NCBI GenBank assembly: GCA_021464245.1
Contig: JADCRB010000013.1
Location: 11,211,350 to 11,275,349 of the forward strand
Source: Carallia brachiata
Taxonomy: Eukaryota; Streptophyta; Magnoliopsida; Malpighiales; Rhizophoraceae
Direction: 5' to 3'
DNA length: 64,000 nucleotides
Numbering within the stretch: position 1 is the stretch's first letter; each line of letters starts with the position of its first letter. A program made the position numbers and the translations under genes. The notes under the pieces were generated by a model. It saw nothing but the letters and a program-made list of their open reading frames with translations, did no database searches and was not told the origin of the DNA. Shown here in pieces: positions 1 through 9,771 of the stretch.

Positions 1-700
1 TTTTTGAAATTTTTAGAAAAATTTCAATATGCATATGATATGTTTTTGAGAAAATGTATTTGCTAATAATATTTTGAAAATGTATTTGCTAATAATATTT
101 TTTATATGTATTTGTTAACTTTTATAGGTTTTTAAAGTAAAATACTTTTTTTATACATATTTCATTTTTTTTCATTTCTATAGTTTTTTAACATATATTT
201 TTTTTTTATTTTTATTTTGCAATGTGGTCAACTACCATATTTAATGGTCAAAGTCCCATCCATCCAAAATTGTACTCAATTGAAATGAATCCATTAACAT
301 TTAGAAATCATTAAATTTTTGAAAATTTTTTTACCTTTTTTACAAAAAATTCAATACGCATATGATACGTATTTTTGAGACATTATTAGCAATGTTCATT
401 TTTATTAATTTTTATAGATTTTTAAAGTAAAATACATTTTTATTGACAATATTCAAAATACGCTTTTTATACAGTATAAGCATTTTAAATTGATTTTTAA
501 ATAATTTTTTCATTTATTTCATTTTAAAAATAATATTTTAATCAGTCAAATACTCAAATTAATGGTCAAACTGTCTTCCGTTAGTGATTCGACTCGATTG
601 AAATGAAATGAGTAACGTTTTGGACTTAAATGAAATCATATTAACGTATAGGACTCAATTGAAAAATCTCAAACTTATAAGACTAAAAATTTACTCATCC
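1..700. other. AT-rich intergenic sequence, no gene seen
   Basis: No open frame of gene-like quality on either strand. Poly-T and poly-A tracts and short imperfect direct repeats are present: phrases such as tttataggtttttaaagtaaaatac occur near 122 and, in a related form, near 412. The stretch near 600-690, with repeated 'gactcaattgaaa' wording, resembles the degenerate edge of a plant repeat, but no terminal repeat or target duplication could be defined. Confidence 0.5.
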
Positions 701-1039
701 CTATTACAACGTACACAAAAGTTGTGGTCATCCTCATGAGTTCACAGATGCGATGACAAACAGTAAAGTCCCAACCATTTTCTTTACGTCATGACATACT
801 AAGGAATCATGACAACGGCTCATCTCTCTATGAGTTGGCATCGTAGTTCCATGATATTGAACCTTCCCCATGGGCAGGTTTAAGTTCTTTACATACTAGA
901 TCATTCTTACCGGAATAATGAAACTTCGATTTTTATATTGGCTAGAGGTTGACATTCACAAGATCGTATCGATTCCTACAAAAGGCCACCAGCAACCAGG
1001 CTAGTCGGAGTTAAAGACATTGAGATTTAATGTTCCTTA

Positions 1040-1890
1040 AGACATTTTAAATTTCAAGTTAGACTTCAAGACTCGGTTTGGATCGCGTCCCAAAAGTTCT
1101 TCTCATCAAGCCTTGAAGTGGGTGCATTTGTAAAGATTAAAAAGAAAATTAAAACCAAAATCAAATGGCTGACCATACCAAATTTTGATGGCCGACCAAT
1201 TAAATAGCATTGTATAGCTCATCGCCTATAAATAGGCGATGAGCCCTACGTCCAAGGCACAAGTTCCCAGGGAAGAAGATCAAAAGCCAACATTGTAAGA
1301 AAAACCATTTCAAAAGCCCTTTTAAAACTTGCCCCTCTCCTTACGTTTTTCGTATTCTAGCCATATACTCTCTAAACACCATCAAGGGAGATATTCAGAG
1401 ATAAAACCCGAAATATTTAATATACTTATTTTCAAGTATATTTTGAGTTTATACTCTCTAGTTGCCTCAGATTGGGATATGCGAGAGTAAAAATTTAAAA
1501 TATTAAAATATTAAACATTTTTTGGAGATTAATCCTCTTATGGCCTTCAGTAAAGTCCAATCAGCCCATCTGAGAACAAGCCCCTGCGGCACTCAGTGAA
1601 AACAAGTCAGATTAAGTCTCTACAGTTTTCACCGTAGTCCAGGCATATGCCCGAAGTCCAGCCTCAGCCCTTAGTAGACTTTATTTAGTTCAAGATAAAC
1701 TTGTGGAATTCATTTCTGTCAAAATCAAACTTGTGCAGCCTTTGATGGAGTCACGAATGAATACTAATCGAAAGATTTGTAAGAACATCGACCCCATGTC
1801 AATTTGATTTATTATAAAATTTTTATTTATAATTTATATTTGTATTTTCAGGTCTAACTGTTATAGGCCCGAAATTTACCACTTTTACAA
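1040..1890 (+). repeat. Promoter-like non-coding fragment of an old retroelement (class undecided)
   Basis: A TATAAATA core at 1228-1235 sits inside a perfect palindrome (1217-1244). It is followed by a C/A-rich leader-like stretch with several short open frames and no long one. This layout, a TATA box shortly before a long untranslated leader, is seen in LTR retrotransposons and in integrated pararetroviral sequences. No primer-binding site, gag, protease or reverse transcriptase coding was found nearby, so the class cannot be settled. It is non-coding and incomplete. It could also be an ordinary unannotated promoter. Confidence 0.3.
1217..1244. repeat. 28-nt perfect palindrome enclosing a TATA box
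   Basis: Two 13-nt arms (left arm gctcatcgcctat) pair perfectly around a 2-nt centre (aa), and the TATAAATA core is part of the dyad. As RNA or single-stranded DNA it would fold into a tight hairpin. It is read directly from the sequence; function is unknown. Confidence 0.85.
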
Positions 1891-1892
1891 CC

Positions 1893-2505
1893 TCATTAAT
1901 GAATAATGATTTTAGTGTGGGGATGAGATACCACATCCTAGAGTTTCAAGTTTGTATCAACAGGAAAAAGATATGAATTGAGTTGTTTTTCAACTTGTTC
2001 TAAAATTTAGTCAAATATACCATTGCCATAAAATTCAAGTATGAATAAATTTCTCATCTTTATCCATAAATAAATTTTAGGCTTATTACAAGTCAATTTA
2101 TAATTTTGAGTATCTTTCCACCAATCAACAACACCATATTGAAGTTATGTAGATTAGCTCATCTTAAAATCTTATTCAACTTAAACATAAAGTGGCCAAA
2201 AAGTGAATGTGAGTGAGAAAAGTTAGGCAAATTTTGCCAATGCACTCTATCAAAATCCTGGTAGCATATGCCTTGGAAATGGGCCATTAAGGGTCAACAA
2301 AAAAGGTCATCTACATTGACTACTAAGCTTAATCCTATGCCAACTACCTTTCCATGTTAAAGAAAAAGTTAATTTCAATTTAGCAAAAAGTGGATTCAAT
2401 TTAGCTCAACAAAGGAACATCTCAAAAAAAAAAAAAAATTAGCTCAACAAAGGAAGGAATACATGCTCCAAGTCTCATCTATAAATAGAAGAAAAGGTTT
2501 CTTTG
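1893..2505 (+). promoter_or_regulatory. Orphan copy of the expansin-like B upstream region
   Basis: About 600 bases match the upstream region of EXLB copy 2 (26260-26850) in order: the 'aatgattttagtg' start, a 'gtggccaaaaagtgaatgtgagtgagaaaagttaggca' type block near 2190, the ggtcaac-aaaaa-block near 2292, 'ggaaggaatacatgctccaagtc' near 2450, and a TATAAATA box at 2480-2487. Immediately after the TATA box similarity stops: no EXLB coding exon follows within the next 18 kb. A tandem unit probably lost its gene by deletion or by insertion of the unrelated sequence that now follows. Alternatively the promoter alone was copied. Whether it still drives transcription is unknown. Confidence 0.75.
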
Positions 2506-2509
2506 GCAA

Positions 2510-3660
2510 CACAGCCAAAGTTGCACACAGATCCAATAAGAAGGCATTGGAAAGACCTGCACATAGCAAGAGCACAAGATGACCAAAGTGGCCTACGACT
2601 GACTTGGTCAAACTAACCATAAACTGATGGGGCCTGAAGCCCTTTTTGATAAATCCTCTGTTAAACTGAATTGAAGCCAAATATATCTAAAACTGAGGTT
2701 TCAGATAGATCTAACTCATTCAAACAAAGCTGCCTACGATAGTACGAACCGCACATTGGCGGACCTGCGATAGAAATCGACTGAATATGTCCAACAACGA
2801 TTTCCCCCAAATCTAAACTACAAGACAAAAACAAGTCAAACATAAACACAATACAACATTTATCTGAAAAATCAACCGCCAAACACATTACATCCTATAC
2901 ACAGTAGAACACCCATCCCAAAAACACAACAGTAGCCAATCCCATCAGACTAGTGGCAGTGGTAGCAGACAGAGGAGGCTAGGACAGTGAGGGAAGTGAT
3001 GACGATGCAAGCTACTGTAGTGGTAGCGTAGGCAATGGTGCCGCTAGCAACACGAGCAGCAGCAGCTCCAGTAGCGGAGGCTACGTCAGCTACGGAAGCA
3101 GGAGGAAGGCTGGCGATGGTGGCACAAGCTGTGGCTGAGGAGGCATAGGTAGTGTCTTCTTCAGCGCCGCGAGTGACAATGGCTCCAATAACGGAGGCTA
3201 TATCAGCAACACCGACATCATCTTCAGCAGCGACCAATGGGCTCGAGGAGCTATTGGTTGAGACAGCCAGCAAGTCAGTGCTGCTGCCGACGGTGACTGG
3301 CATGGAGGCACCGACAACGGTGACGACGATAGAGAATGTGAAAAGGACGGTGACTGTGAGACGACCATGGATCCAGCGACAAGTTGGCCATAGGTGTCCT
3401 TTACCGAGCTAGATCTAAAGAAATAACAAGCTAAAAATTCCAAAAAAAAAAAAGATAAAAGAGCCGCAGACGAGGAGGACGATGACAAAAATGGGACAAG
3501 GAGTACCAGAGGAAGTAGTGAAGAAAAAGGCAAAGTGGTAGAAGGAATATGGCTAGCTAACAGCGGTGGTTAACTAAAAATGAGGAGTTTTCAAGTGGAG
3601 GAGCTTTAAAGGGTATAGAGAGTTTTAGGGTTAGAGAGAGGCAACCCTACTATTAGATAT
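2510..3660. other. GC-rich low-complexity stretch in an AT-rich setting, probable mobile-element interior
   Basis: Between 2940 and 3420 the sequence is rich in GCA/GCT/GTG-type triplets and is open in several frames on both strands. The translations are low-complexity (Ala/Ser/Thr/Val) without a recognisable domain. Near 3600-3650, read on the minus strand, a 'ctctctaaccctaaaactctc' style string resembles a plant 5' untranslated leader. This fits an internal segment of a non-autonomous transposon or a decayed gene start. No product can be named. Confidence 0.3.
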
Positions 3661-4540
3661 ATATATCTATTTAATTAGTATCAAAGGAAAGTTTAAATAA
3701 ATTTTCCCCTTGATCGTTGCTGCCATGTGATAAGATGTCTGATTTTTCTATTTTATTGCAATTTTTCTCTTTAATTTTTTTTAAAAATTATCTAAACCAA
3801 TTGAAACTGTAACTGAAATTTTTCCTCATTATTACTATATTTAAATCATTAAATTCATAATGAGTAGCTGATTTTTGTCTTTCAATCTTCCTCTATGCAC
3901 TAAATTTTTACCTTAATTTGGCAAAGAATTCCAATTTTCCTCTTCAATTCTTTTCTACATTTTAAAATTAATTCTAATAATTAAATTGATTTAGGGCAGG
4001 TTCTCATTAATTTGCTAATTATTAATAGCATTGTATCGGTTTCCACTTTCTTACTCATCAACCTCCTGGACTCTTACTGTTAGTAACAGACTGGAATCTT
4101 TAATTTCATGTGCCTCGCTAGCATCAATTCTGATTAAAAGGGATTGCCTCGCCATTCTCTAAATCTTAAATAGATGTTTCAGTAGCTCCACAACCATTTC
4201 AGTTTCGACAATTTGGTCTTCCATAATTCTTGATCCGATTGATCAATTTTTCGCTGATTTTCTCTGTTTTTAGAACTTCTGCCTTTGCAGGTTCTATGAG
4301 CTTGCTCCAGTTGGCCTCCCACTCCTCAGTACGAAAGGATGCCGATGATGATGCTAAAAAAGAAGGTAAGCCAAGATCTGCAATTGTAGAGTCAATCTCT
4401 TCTTTCAGGATATACCGAATGGATACCCCAAGGCCGCTGTATTTCTTTTTAGCTGTTTAATATCTGCAACCAAGGTCTTTTTGTGCTACAAGTCAAGATA
4501 GTTGCACCGAAACTTATGCTCTGTACTATTCTATATGAAT
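3660..4540. other. AT-rich sequence with one exon-like piece, gene unassigned
   Basis: Mostly AT-rich and non-coding. One exon-like piece lies at about 4291-4365 (tttgcag before, gtaagc after) and would encode a short acidic, Ser-rich peptide. It precedes the HD-ZIP IV relic and could belong to it, but no homology was recognised. Confidence 0.3.
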
Positions 4541-4544
4541 GTAG

Positions 4545-4980
4545 GTTACTTGGTTGGAATATGTAGAAATAGAAGACAAAACAACCATCCATCGACTTTA
4601 TAGAGATCTCATCTATAGTGGAATGGCCGTAGGAACTGAACGATGGCTTGCTACTCTGCAGAGAATGTGTGAAAGGTTTGCATGTCTATCTTATTTTACT
4701 ATATGATGGGTCTTTTTTTTTTATTCTATAGTCATGAATTTATTTTACTATATTTTTTTCAGTAATACCATAACGAGAGGGAAAGAAAGCATGATGAAAC
4801 TTTCCCAAAGAATGATTAACAGTTTCTATGGTGCAGTTTGTATGGAGTTCGAGTTAGCCTTCATAAGTCCTTTGATCTTGACCAACCCAATGGTGCAGTT
4901 TTAAGTGCAGCTACTACCTTTTGACTTCCAGTTTATCAACAAAGAGTGTTCAATTTCTTCGAGGATTAAAACAAGAAAAA
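4545..4980 (+). pseudogene. Decayed HD-ZIP IV (homeobox-START) gene fragment
   Basis: Exon-like segments encode the second half of a START domain and the following HD-SAD region of class IV homeodomain-leucine zipper factors (ANL2/HDG/ROC group), which control epidermal cell identity. Visible strings are VTWLEYVEIEDK and GTERWLATLQRMCER from an acceptor at 4544, then KESMMKLSQRMINSF after an acceptor at 4762, then GAVLSAATTF-stop-LPVYQQRVFNFFED. The stop near 4921 falls where the family has Trp (..W-LPV..), so TGG became TGA, and another stop follows FFED. The homeodomain, the leucine zipper and the rest of the C-terminus are absent. This is a non-functional relic; the family call rests on remembered motifs of HDG proteins. 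Confidence 0.75.
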
Positions 4981-4989
4981 TTCAATGTA

Positions 4990-6410
4990 ATAGAAACAGT
5001 TTCGAAACATCTGATTGAATGCAATAGCAACAGTATCATAACTATTTTACAAAATTACAAAATATTTACTCTTTTGAAAGAAATTATGATGAAGTTTCTT
5101 TGAAAATCATGTAAAGCAATGTGTGTACATAAGAGAGCGAGTTTTTAAAATTATGTGAATCATGTTATAACAAACAATCATATAAATTTTGTAATTGTGA
5201 TTGCAACATCCAAATTTATATAATTGTCAAGTTGTTTGGTATAAGATTTTATTTTAAAATACCAACAAAATTAAATTTTTAAATGAAACAATATTCCAAC
5301 TAAAATTAAATAAAAAAAATTATAATTTAAAAAAATTTGAACAAAAAAATATTCATAACCTATGCAAAGCGTGGGTACATTCGTAGTGTGTATATATATA
5401 TTACATACATGCCTGCATCGTTTTTCTTGTTAAAAACATCAACAATTTTTCTTATCTCGTACAAGTGAATATAATTGAAATTTTTTTTGCCAATGAATAC
5501 TAATTTGTAATAATGATGATAAAATATGCATCAAGTAACGCTATATGTACGACGAGCTATTAAAAAGTGAAATTTAGGTCCGTTGCACATTTTGTCTGCG
5601 TCTGTTATACATTATACAATTCTCATTCTTTTGCACCTCAAGTATTTTTAGGCTGGAATATATATATATATACATGTACACACTTTTTTCCATGATTTAA
5701 AATTGATTGAAAGAGATGGAGATAATTTAAACCACAAATGAAAAGCATCCGTGGGTTGTTATTCGAATGGGCCAGTGAATATTTTAGCACCTGTCATTAG
5801 TAACGCGCCATTCTTAATAATAGATAGGATTAAATAATTAGAAGAGACAAAAAGTATAGACTTTGCACTAACCATAACTTTAGCACTAACCCTTTTTTTT
5901 TTTTGTCGTTTCTGTCTTGTTGGTTGTCCTGTCTCGGTCTTCTATCATCATCTGGAGATTAAGCATAGTCAATACTCTAGTATTCTTGATCACACTATTC
6001 AAGGGAAAATCCATGTGAAATGGAGGGTACAATGTTTCATTAACAGCAGTTTACCCAGTGCTAACTTTAATTACAGTGATCTTGGGTTTCTAAGCAAGAT
6101 GCAATTAAAAATACATCAATGATTAGCATGAAGTGCCCTTCCCTTGAACTTTACGATGTGGTAGTTTGGTTGGTAATTTAGTGGGTTTTCCTTTCATTGG
6201 TCCGAATTCGCGTTCCCACGACAACATCTTTAAATGCTAGAAATGTTGTACTCTACACACTACAGATTGCAGACTCGTTAGAACTACAATCGAAGATGGG
6301 GGAGATTAACTCGGACTCAACAATGTTCATCTGATGAATTTTCCTCATGAAGACTATTGAATGAAAACGATAATGGGTAACTTCCAATCTCGATCTATAA
6401 CTGTGATAAC
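4990..6410. other. AT-rich intergenic sequence, no gene seen
   Basis: Contains poly-T and poly-A tracts and short TA microsatellites (for example near 5390 and 5660). No open frame with protein-like composition and no clear repeat boundaries were seen. Confidence 0.5.
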
Positions 6411-6414
6411 TTAT

Positions 6415-6578
6415 ATACTGGCAATTTTTTTTTTTTTAAAAGAAAATAGTCTTCCCCCCTAGTAGATAGAACAAAAATATGTTAGTTATTCATAAACTTT
6501 AGCCGACCTTTTGTTTTTTTGTCTTTTTTAGGTGGAGGTAAATTTTGTCAGGTTTATAATGGAACATGCAATGTGAAT
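6415..6578 (+). repeat. Left member of a ~165-bp direct repeat flanking an LTR element
   Basis: This segment (starting atactggcaa, ending atgtgaat) recurs with roughly 85-90% identity by eye at 7645-7819, directly after the right LTR. Shared landmarks are aaaagaaaatagt, cataaactttagcc, ggtggaggtaaat and ggtttataatggaacatg. It abuts the left LTR at 6579. Confidence 0.75.
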
Positions 6579-7644
6579 TGTAAAGAAAATACTCTTCTAT
6601 TTTAGGTTCTACACTCTCGCGTGTTGAGTAGGTACCAAGAGGGAGAGAGATTTTTGTCGCTAATATTAAGTCTCTTATTTTTGAGTATGGTCATGCAAAT
6701 ACAGTTAGTGTCTGTTTAGCGCTATTGGGCTTTCGGGTATAGTGAACCTTTTATGAGACACTGTAATTTTTTATTTGCTTGATTAATAAAATTTTGATCC
6801 GTCTTCACCCGTTAACGTAGGTTTTAAGTCGAACCATTTTATATCAATGTTTTTTTTTTCTCTTCCTTTACATTTTTAATTTTCTTGGTGTCTGCTTTCG
6901 CGCTTTCGCAACCCTGCAATGGTATCAAAGCCAATGGTTCAATGAATAAGTCAGATGAGGTTCAATTTTTGAGGGGTTCAGAAAAAATATTGGTTCATGA
7001 TCAAAAAAAGGAAAAAAAATCAAAGGCTTTGGAATTTTAAAAAATTAATTCCTCGCTTGGAGTCTACAATATCCCATCTCATTTGAAGAAGACAATTTTG
7101 AAGAAATTTTGTATTTTGTTGCTAGCTCATTGAACTCTTACTAGAAGGATATGAAGAATTCTCTAATTGGGTTTGAGGCCGAAAATTGTTGGGATCAAAT
7201 CTAAATTTGTTAGAAGATAAGATATTTGTCTTTTATCTCTTCCAAAGATTGCCTTCTTTTCTTAAGTGATGGGATGTCACCGGGGGCGGGGGGAACGAAT
7301 TAAGAGTAAAGAAAATACTCTTCTATATTAGGTTCTGCACTTTCATGTGTTTAGTAAGTACTGAGAGGGTGAAAGGTTTTTGTCATTAATACCAATACTC
7401 GTACTCTTAAGTATTTATTATGCTGTGAGGTTCGTGTAAATATAATAATTATATGTTTAAGTATATTGGACTTTTGGGTACAGTGAGTTTTTTATAAAAT
7501 ATTATAATTTTTTTTGTTTAATTAATAAAATTTTAGTTCGTCTTTACTCGTGATTGTAACTTTAAAGCGAATCACAATATATTAATATATTCTTTTTTAT
7601 ATTTTTATTTTTATTGATGTCTATTTTCCAGTTTCCACAACTCA
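6579..7644 (+). mobile_element. Small LTR retroelement (TRIM-like), degraded
   Basis: Two diverged direct repeats of equal length, 6579-6918 and 7305-7644 (340 bp each), share 'aaagaaaatactcttctat', 'aataaaattttgatccgtc/agttcgtc' and 'tttccacaa/tttcgcaac' landmarks. Directly after the left repeat is tggtatcaaagcc (6920-6932), close to the initiator-tRNA-Met primer-binding site of plant LTR elements. Before the right repeat lies a G-rich tract (accgggggcggggggaa, near 7279) that could act as a polypurine tract. The interior is only about 390 bp and has no gag or pol coding, so the element is non-autonomous. The LTRs differ widely, so the insertion is old. No short target duplication is evident; a ~165-bp repeat flanks it instead. 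Confidence 0.65.
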
Positions 7645-7819
7645 ATATTGGCGACACCTTTTCTTTTTTTTTTTTTTGGTTAAAAGAAAATAGTGTCCTC
7701 CCCTTGAAACTAGAGCAAAATATTTAAGTATTCATAAACTTTAGCCAACCTTTTGGTTTTTGTCCTTTTAGGTGGAGGTAAATTTAGTCAGGTTTATAAT
7801 GGAACATGCCATGTGAATT
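7645..7819 (+). repeat. Right member of the ~165-bp direct repeat flanking the LTR element
   Basis: Second copy of 6415-6578, starting atattggcga immediately after the right LTR and reaching ggaacatgccatgtgaattg. It is slightly longer because of an extended poly-T tract and a few small indels. Confidence 0.75.
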
Positions 7820-8590
7820 GTGATAGATTTTTTATTTGACACACATTGGATACAAACAACCCATGTTTGGAAAAAAAAAAAAAAAGAGAGAGGAATATAA
7901 GAGAAATAAATGTATAAGGAATGAATGTTAAAAGGAATATATATACCTTATATTTCTTGTGTTTTAGAAGAATGTATTAAGAAAAAAAATTAAAAATATT
8001 ATATTTAGAGAGAAGTAGAAAGTGAAAGGAATGAAAAAATATCTATATTATATTATCAATTATATTCTTAAAAAATAATATTAAAAAATTAAAGTAAAGA
8101 ATATAAAGATAAATTAACAAAAAAAAATTTAAAAAAAATACAAGATGGTAGGCGGCGGGCAAAAGCCAACCGCCTCCCGCGGTTTTGTTACTAGTGCCCC
8201 CAAAACTGGGGGGACCACAAAACGTGGGGCCCAGGCAAAACCCCTGATCTCCACGTTTTTGTCTCATTCGTTACTTTTATTAACTAAACAAGTGAAGTTC
8301 AAGTTTTTCATTCCCAAATCCACTCTCTCAAAAATTAACTCAATTTTAAATATAAATAAAAAAAATTTTAAATTGATTCAACTGAAATAAAAAAAATAAT
8401 AAAATAAATTTATACTATATAATAAAATAAATTTATACTATATAAGATTATATATATGTTATATGCACACAAAAAATATGAACACCTTACTTATATTACA
8501 AAGGAACCTGGTTACTCCGTTTATTGGTTTTCTTCATCATTCTCTGATTGCATTTTAAAAAACCCTCAGCGCACATAATCTTACTCTTTA
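7820..8590. other. Intergenic sequence with a GC-rich island, possible MITE
   Basis: AT-rich arms surround a sharply GC-rich core at about 8146-8262 (ggcggcgggc, cccgcgg, and a short palindrome cccccaaaactggggg). The left arm has 'gaggaatataagag' and the right arm 'ttcattcccaaatccactctc', which are loosely inverted relative to each other. A miniature inverted-repeat element is possible but its ends are not defined. A 20-nt phrase starting aaataaatttatactatata is duplicated in tandem at about 8403-8443. The region just before 8590 would hold the promoter of the following ankyrin gene. Confidence 0.3.
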
Positions 8591-8592
8591 AT

Positions 8593-9519
8593 ATGGATGA
8601 GAGATTGAAGGAAGCTGCTATACGTGGAAATATTCATTCATTGTACAATATAATTCAGGAAAATCCAAAACTTCTAGACCACATAGATGACAAGCCATTT
8701 GCTAATACACCTTTACATGTAGCAGCTTTTGCGGGCCAAACCCCATTTGCCAAGGAGATTATGAGGCTAAAACTATCATTTGCCAAGAAACTAAATGAAG
8801 ATGGATTTAGCCCCATGCACCTTGCATTGCAAAATAGGCAAACTCACTTGGTGCTTCAACTTCTTCAGGTTGACAAGGACCTTGTATGCATCAAAGGAAG
8901 AGAGGGTGGGACTCCTTTGCATTGTGCAGCGAAAGCTGGAGAGACACTTCTTTTGGTATCTTTCCTAAATGCCTGCCCAAAGTCCATTGAAGATGTCACT
9001 ATCAGAAATGAAACTGCTCTTCATGTTGCCTTGAACAGCGGCATGTTTCAATCTTTTGAATTTCTTGTGGGGTGGCTTAAAGAGGGATGCCACAAGGAAG
9101 TTAACTACAGGCAGAGAAAGGTCTTAAACTGGAAAGATGAGGATGGAAACACTGTGTTACATATTGCAGCATCCAGAAATATACCTCAGGCAAGACAACA
9201 CCCTCTTGATTTCTTGCAGGAGAACATAAAACTATTTTTATGAGATGATTGCCTAACAAGATGTCAACTTGACATTCTTTCATTTCAGAAATTTGCCTTC
9301 TTTTTCTTGTTCCAGCTAGTTCACTTCATTGTCTCTCAAAATTTTTTAACAGGATAGATAGGACATTAATTCAGTAATTTGTCCTTGATGTAGGCACCGA
9401 GAATGTTGGTAAACTGCAGAGTTGATGTGAAGTCAAAGAATCTACAGGGTTGTACAGCTTTGGACATCATAAATGGCAAGCTCAATCTGAAAACAGGGAG
9501 ATTTAGACATGATTGGTAG
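8593..9519 (+). CDS. Ankyrin-repeat protein, BDA1-like, truncated (no PGG domain)
   Basis: Two exons: 8593-9189 and 9394-9519, giving about 240 residues. The start is the ATG of MDERLKEAAIRGN, which matches the usual N-terminus of plant BDA1/ACD6-like ankyrin proteins. Ankyrin units are recognised by NTPLHVAAFAG (about residue 40), GFSPMHLALQN, GGTPLHCAAKAG, NETALHVALNSG and GNTVLHIAASRN. The intron uses a GC donor (CAG|gcaaga) and an AG acceptor. The second exon stops at RFRHDW-TAG, so the linker, the PGG motif and the membrane helices of the neighbouring paralogue are missing. Family members act in membrane-linked immune and salicylate signalling. This one would be soluble. It is either a shortened gene or a decaying duplicate of the next gene, with which it shares orientation and intron position. 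Confidence 0.75.
9190..9393 (+). other. GC-AG intron of the first ankyrin gene
   Basis: The donor reads CAG|gcaagac, with no usable GT nearby that keeps the frame. The acceptor is ccttgatgtag|GCA. Joining preserves the reading frame (exon 1 is 597 nt). The same non-canonical donor occurs at the same place in the downstream paralogue. Confidence 0.7.
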
Positions 9520-9771
9520 ATCTGGAGCACTGGACGTTTCTTTGTTTCCTCCTGTTGATTATTTTGGATATTGTTTGAGGTGAAATATTCTTTATTTCAG
9601 ATATATCTCAAAGCAACATGAATAACATGATATATCTGTTCAATGAGAGGAAAGATCACAAATTGTTTGACTGAGATCAATTAAAATTTTGTGGTGATTG
9701 CATCATTTTCAGTAACTTTATCGTATTTGCAGCTGCAATGAACTAGACTAATTGATCATCTGAATTTGCAG

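Noticed and set aside
1040..1890. Integrated pararetrovirus or complete LTR retrotransposon
   Set aside because: Only a promoter and leader-like layout is seen. There is no coding region, primer-binding site or paired LTR, so neither class can be asserted.
2950..3533. Overlapping 85- to 117-residue open frames on both strands
   Set aside because: Low-complexity Ala/Ser/Thr/Val translations open in several frames because of GC-rich triplet bias; no domain, no start context, no splice support.
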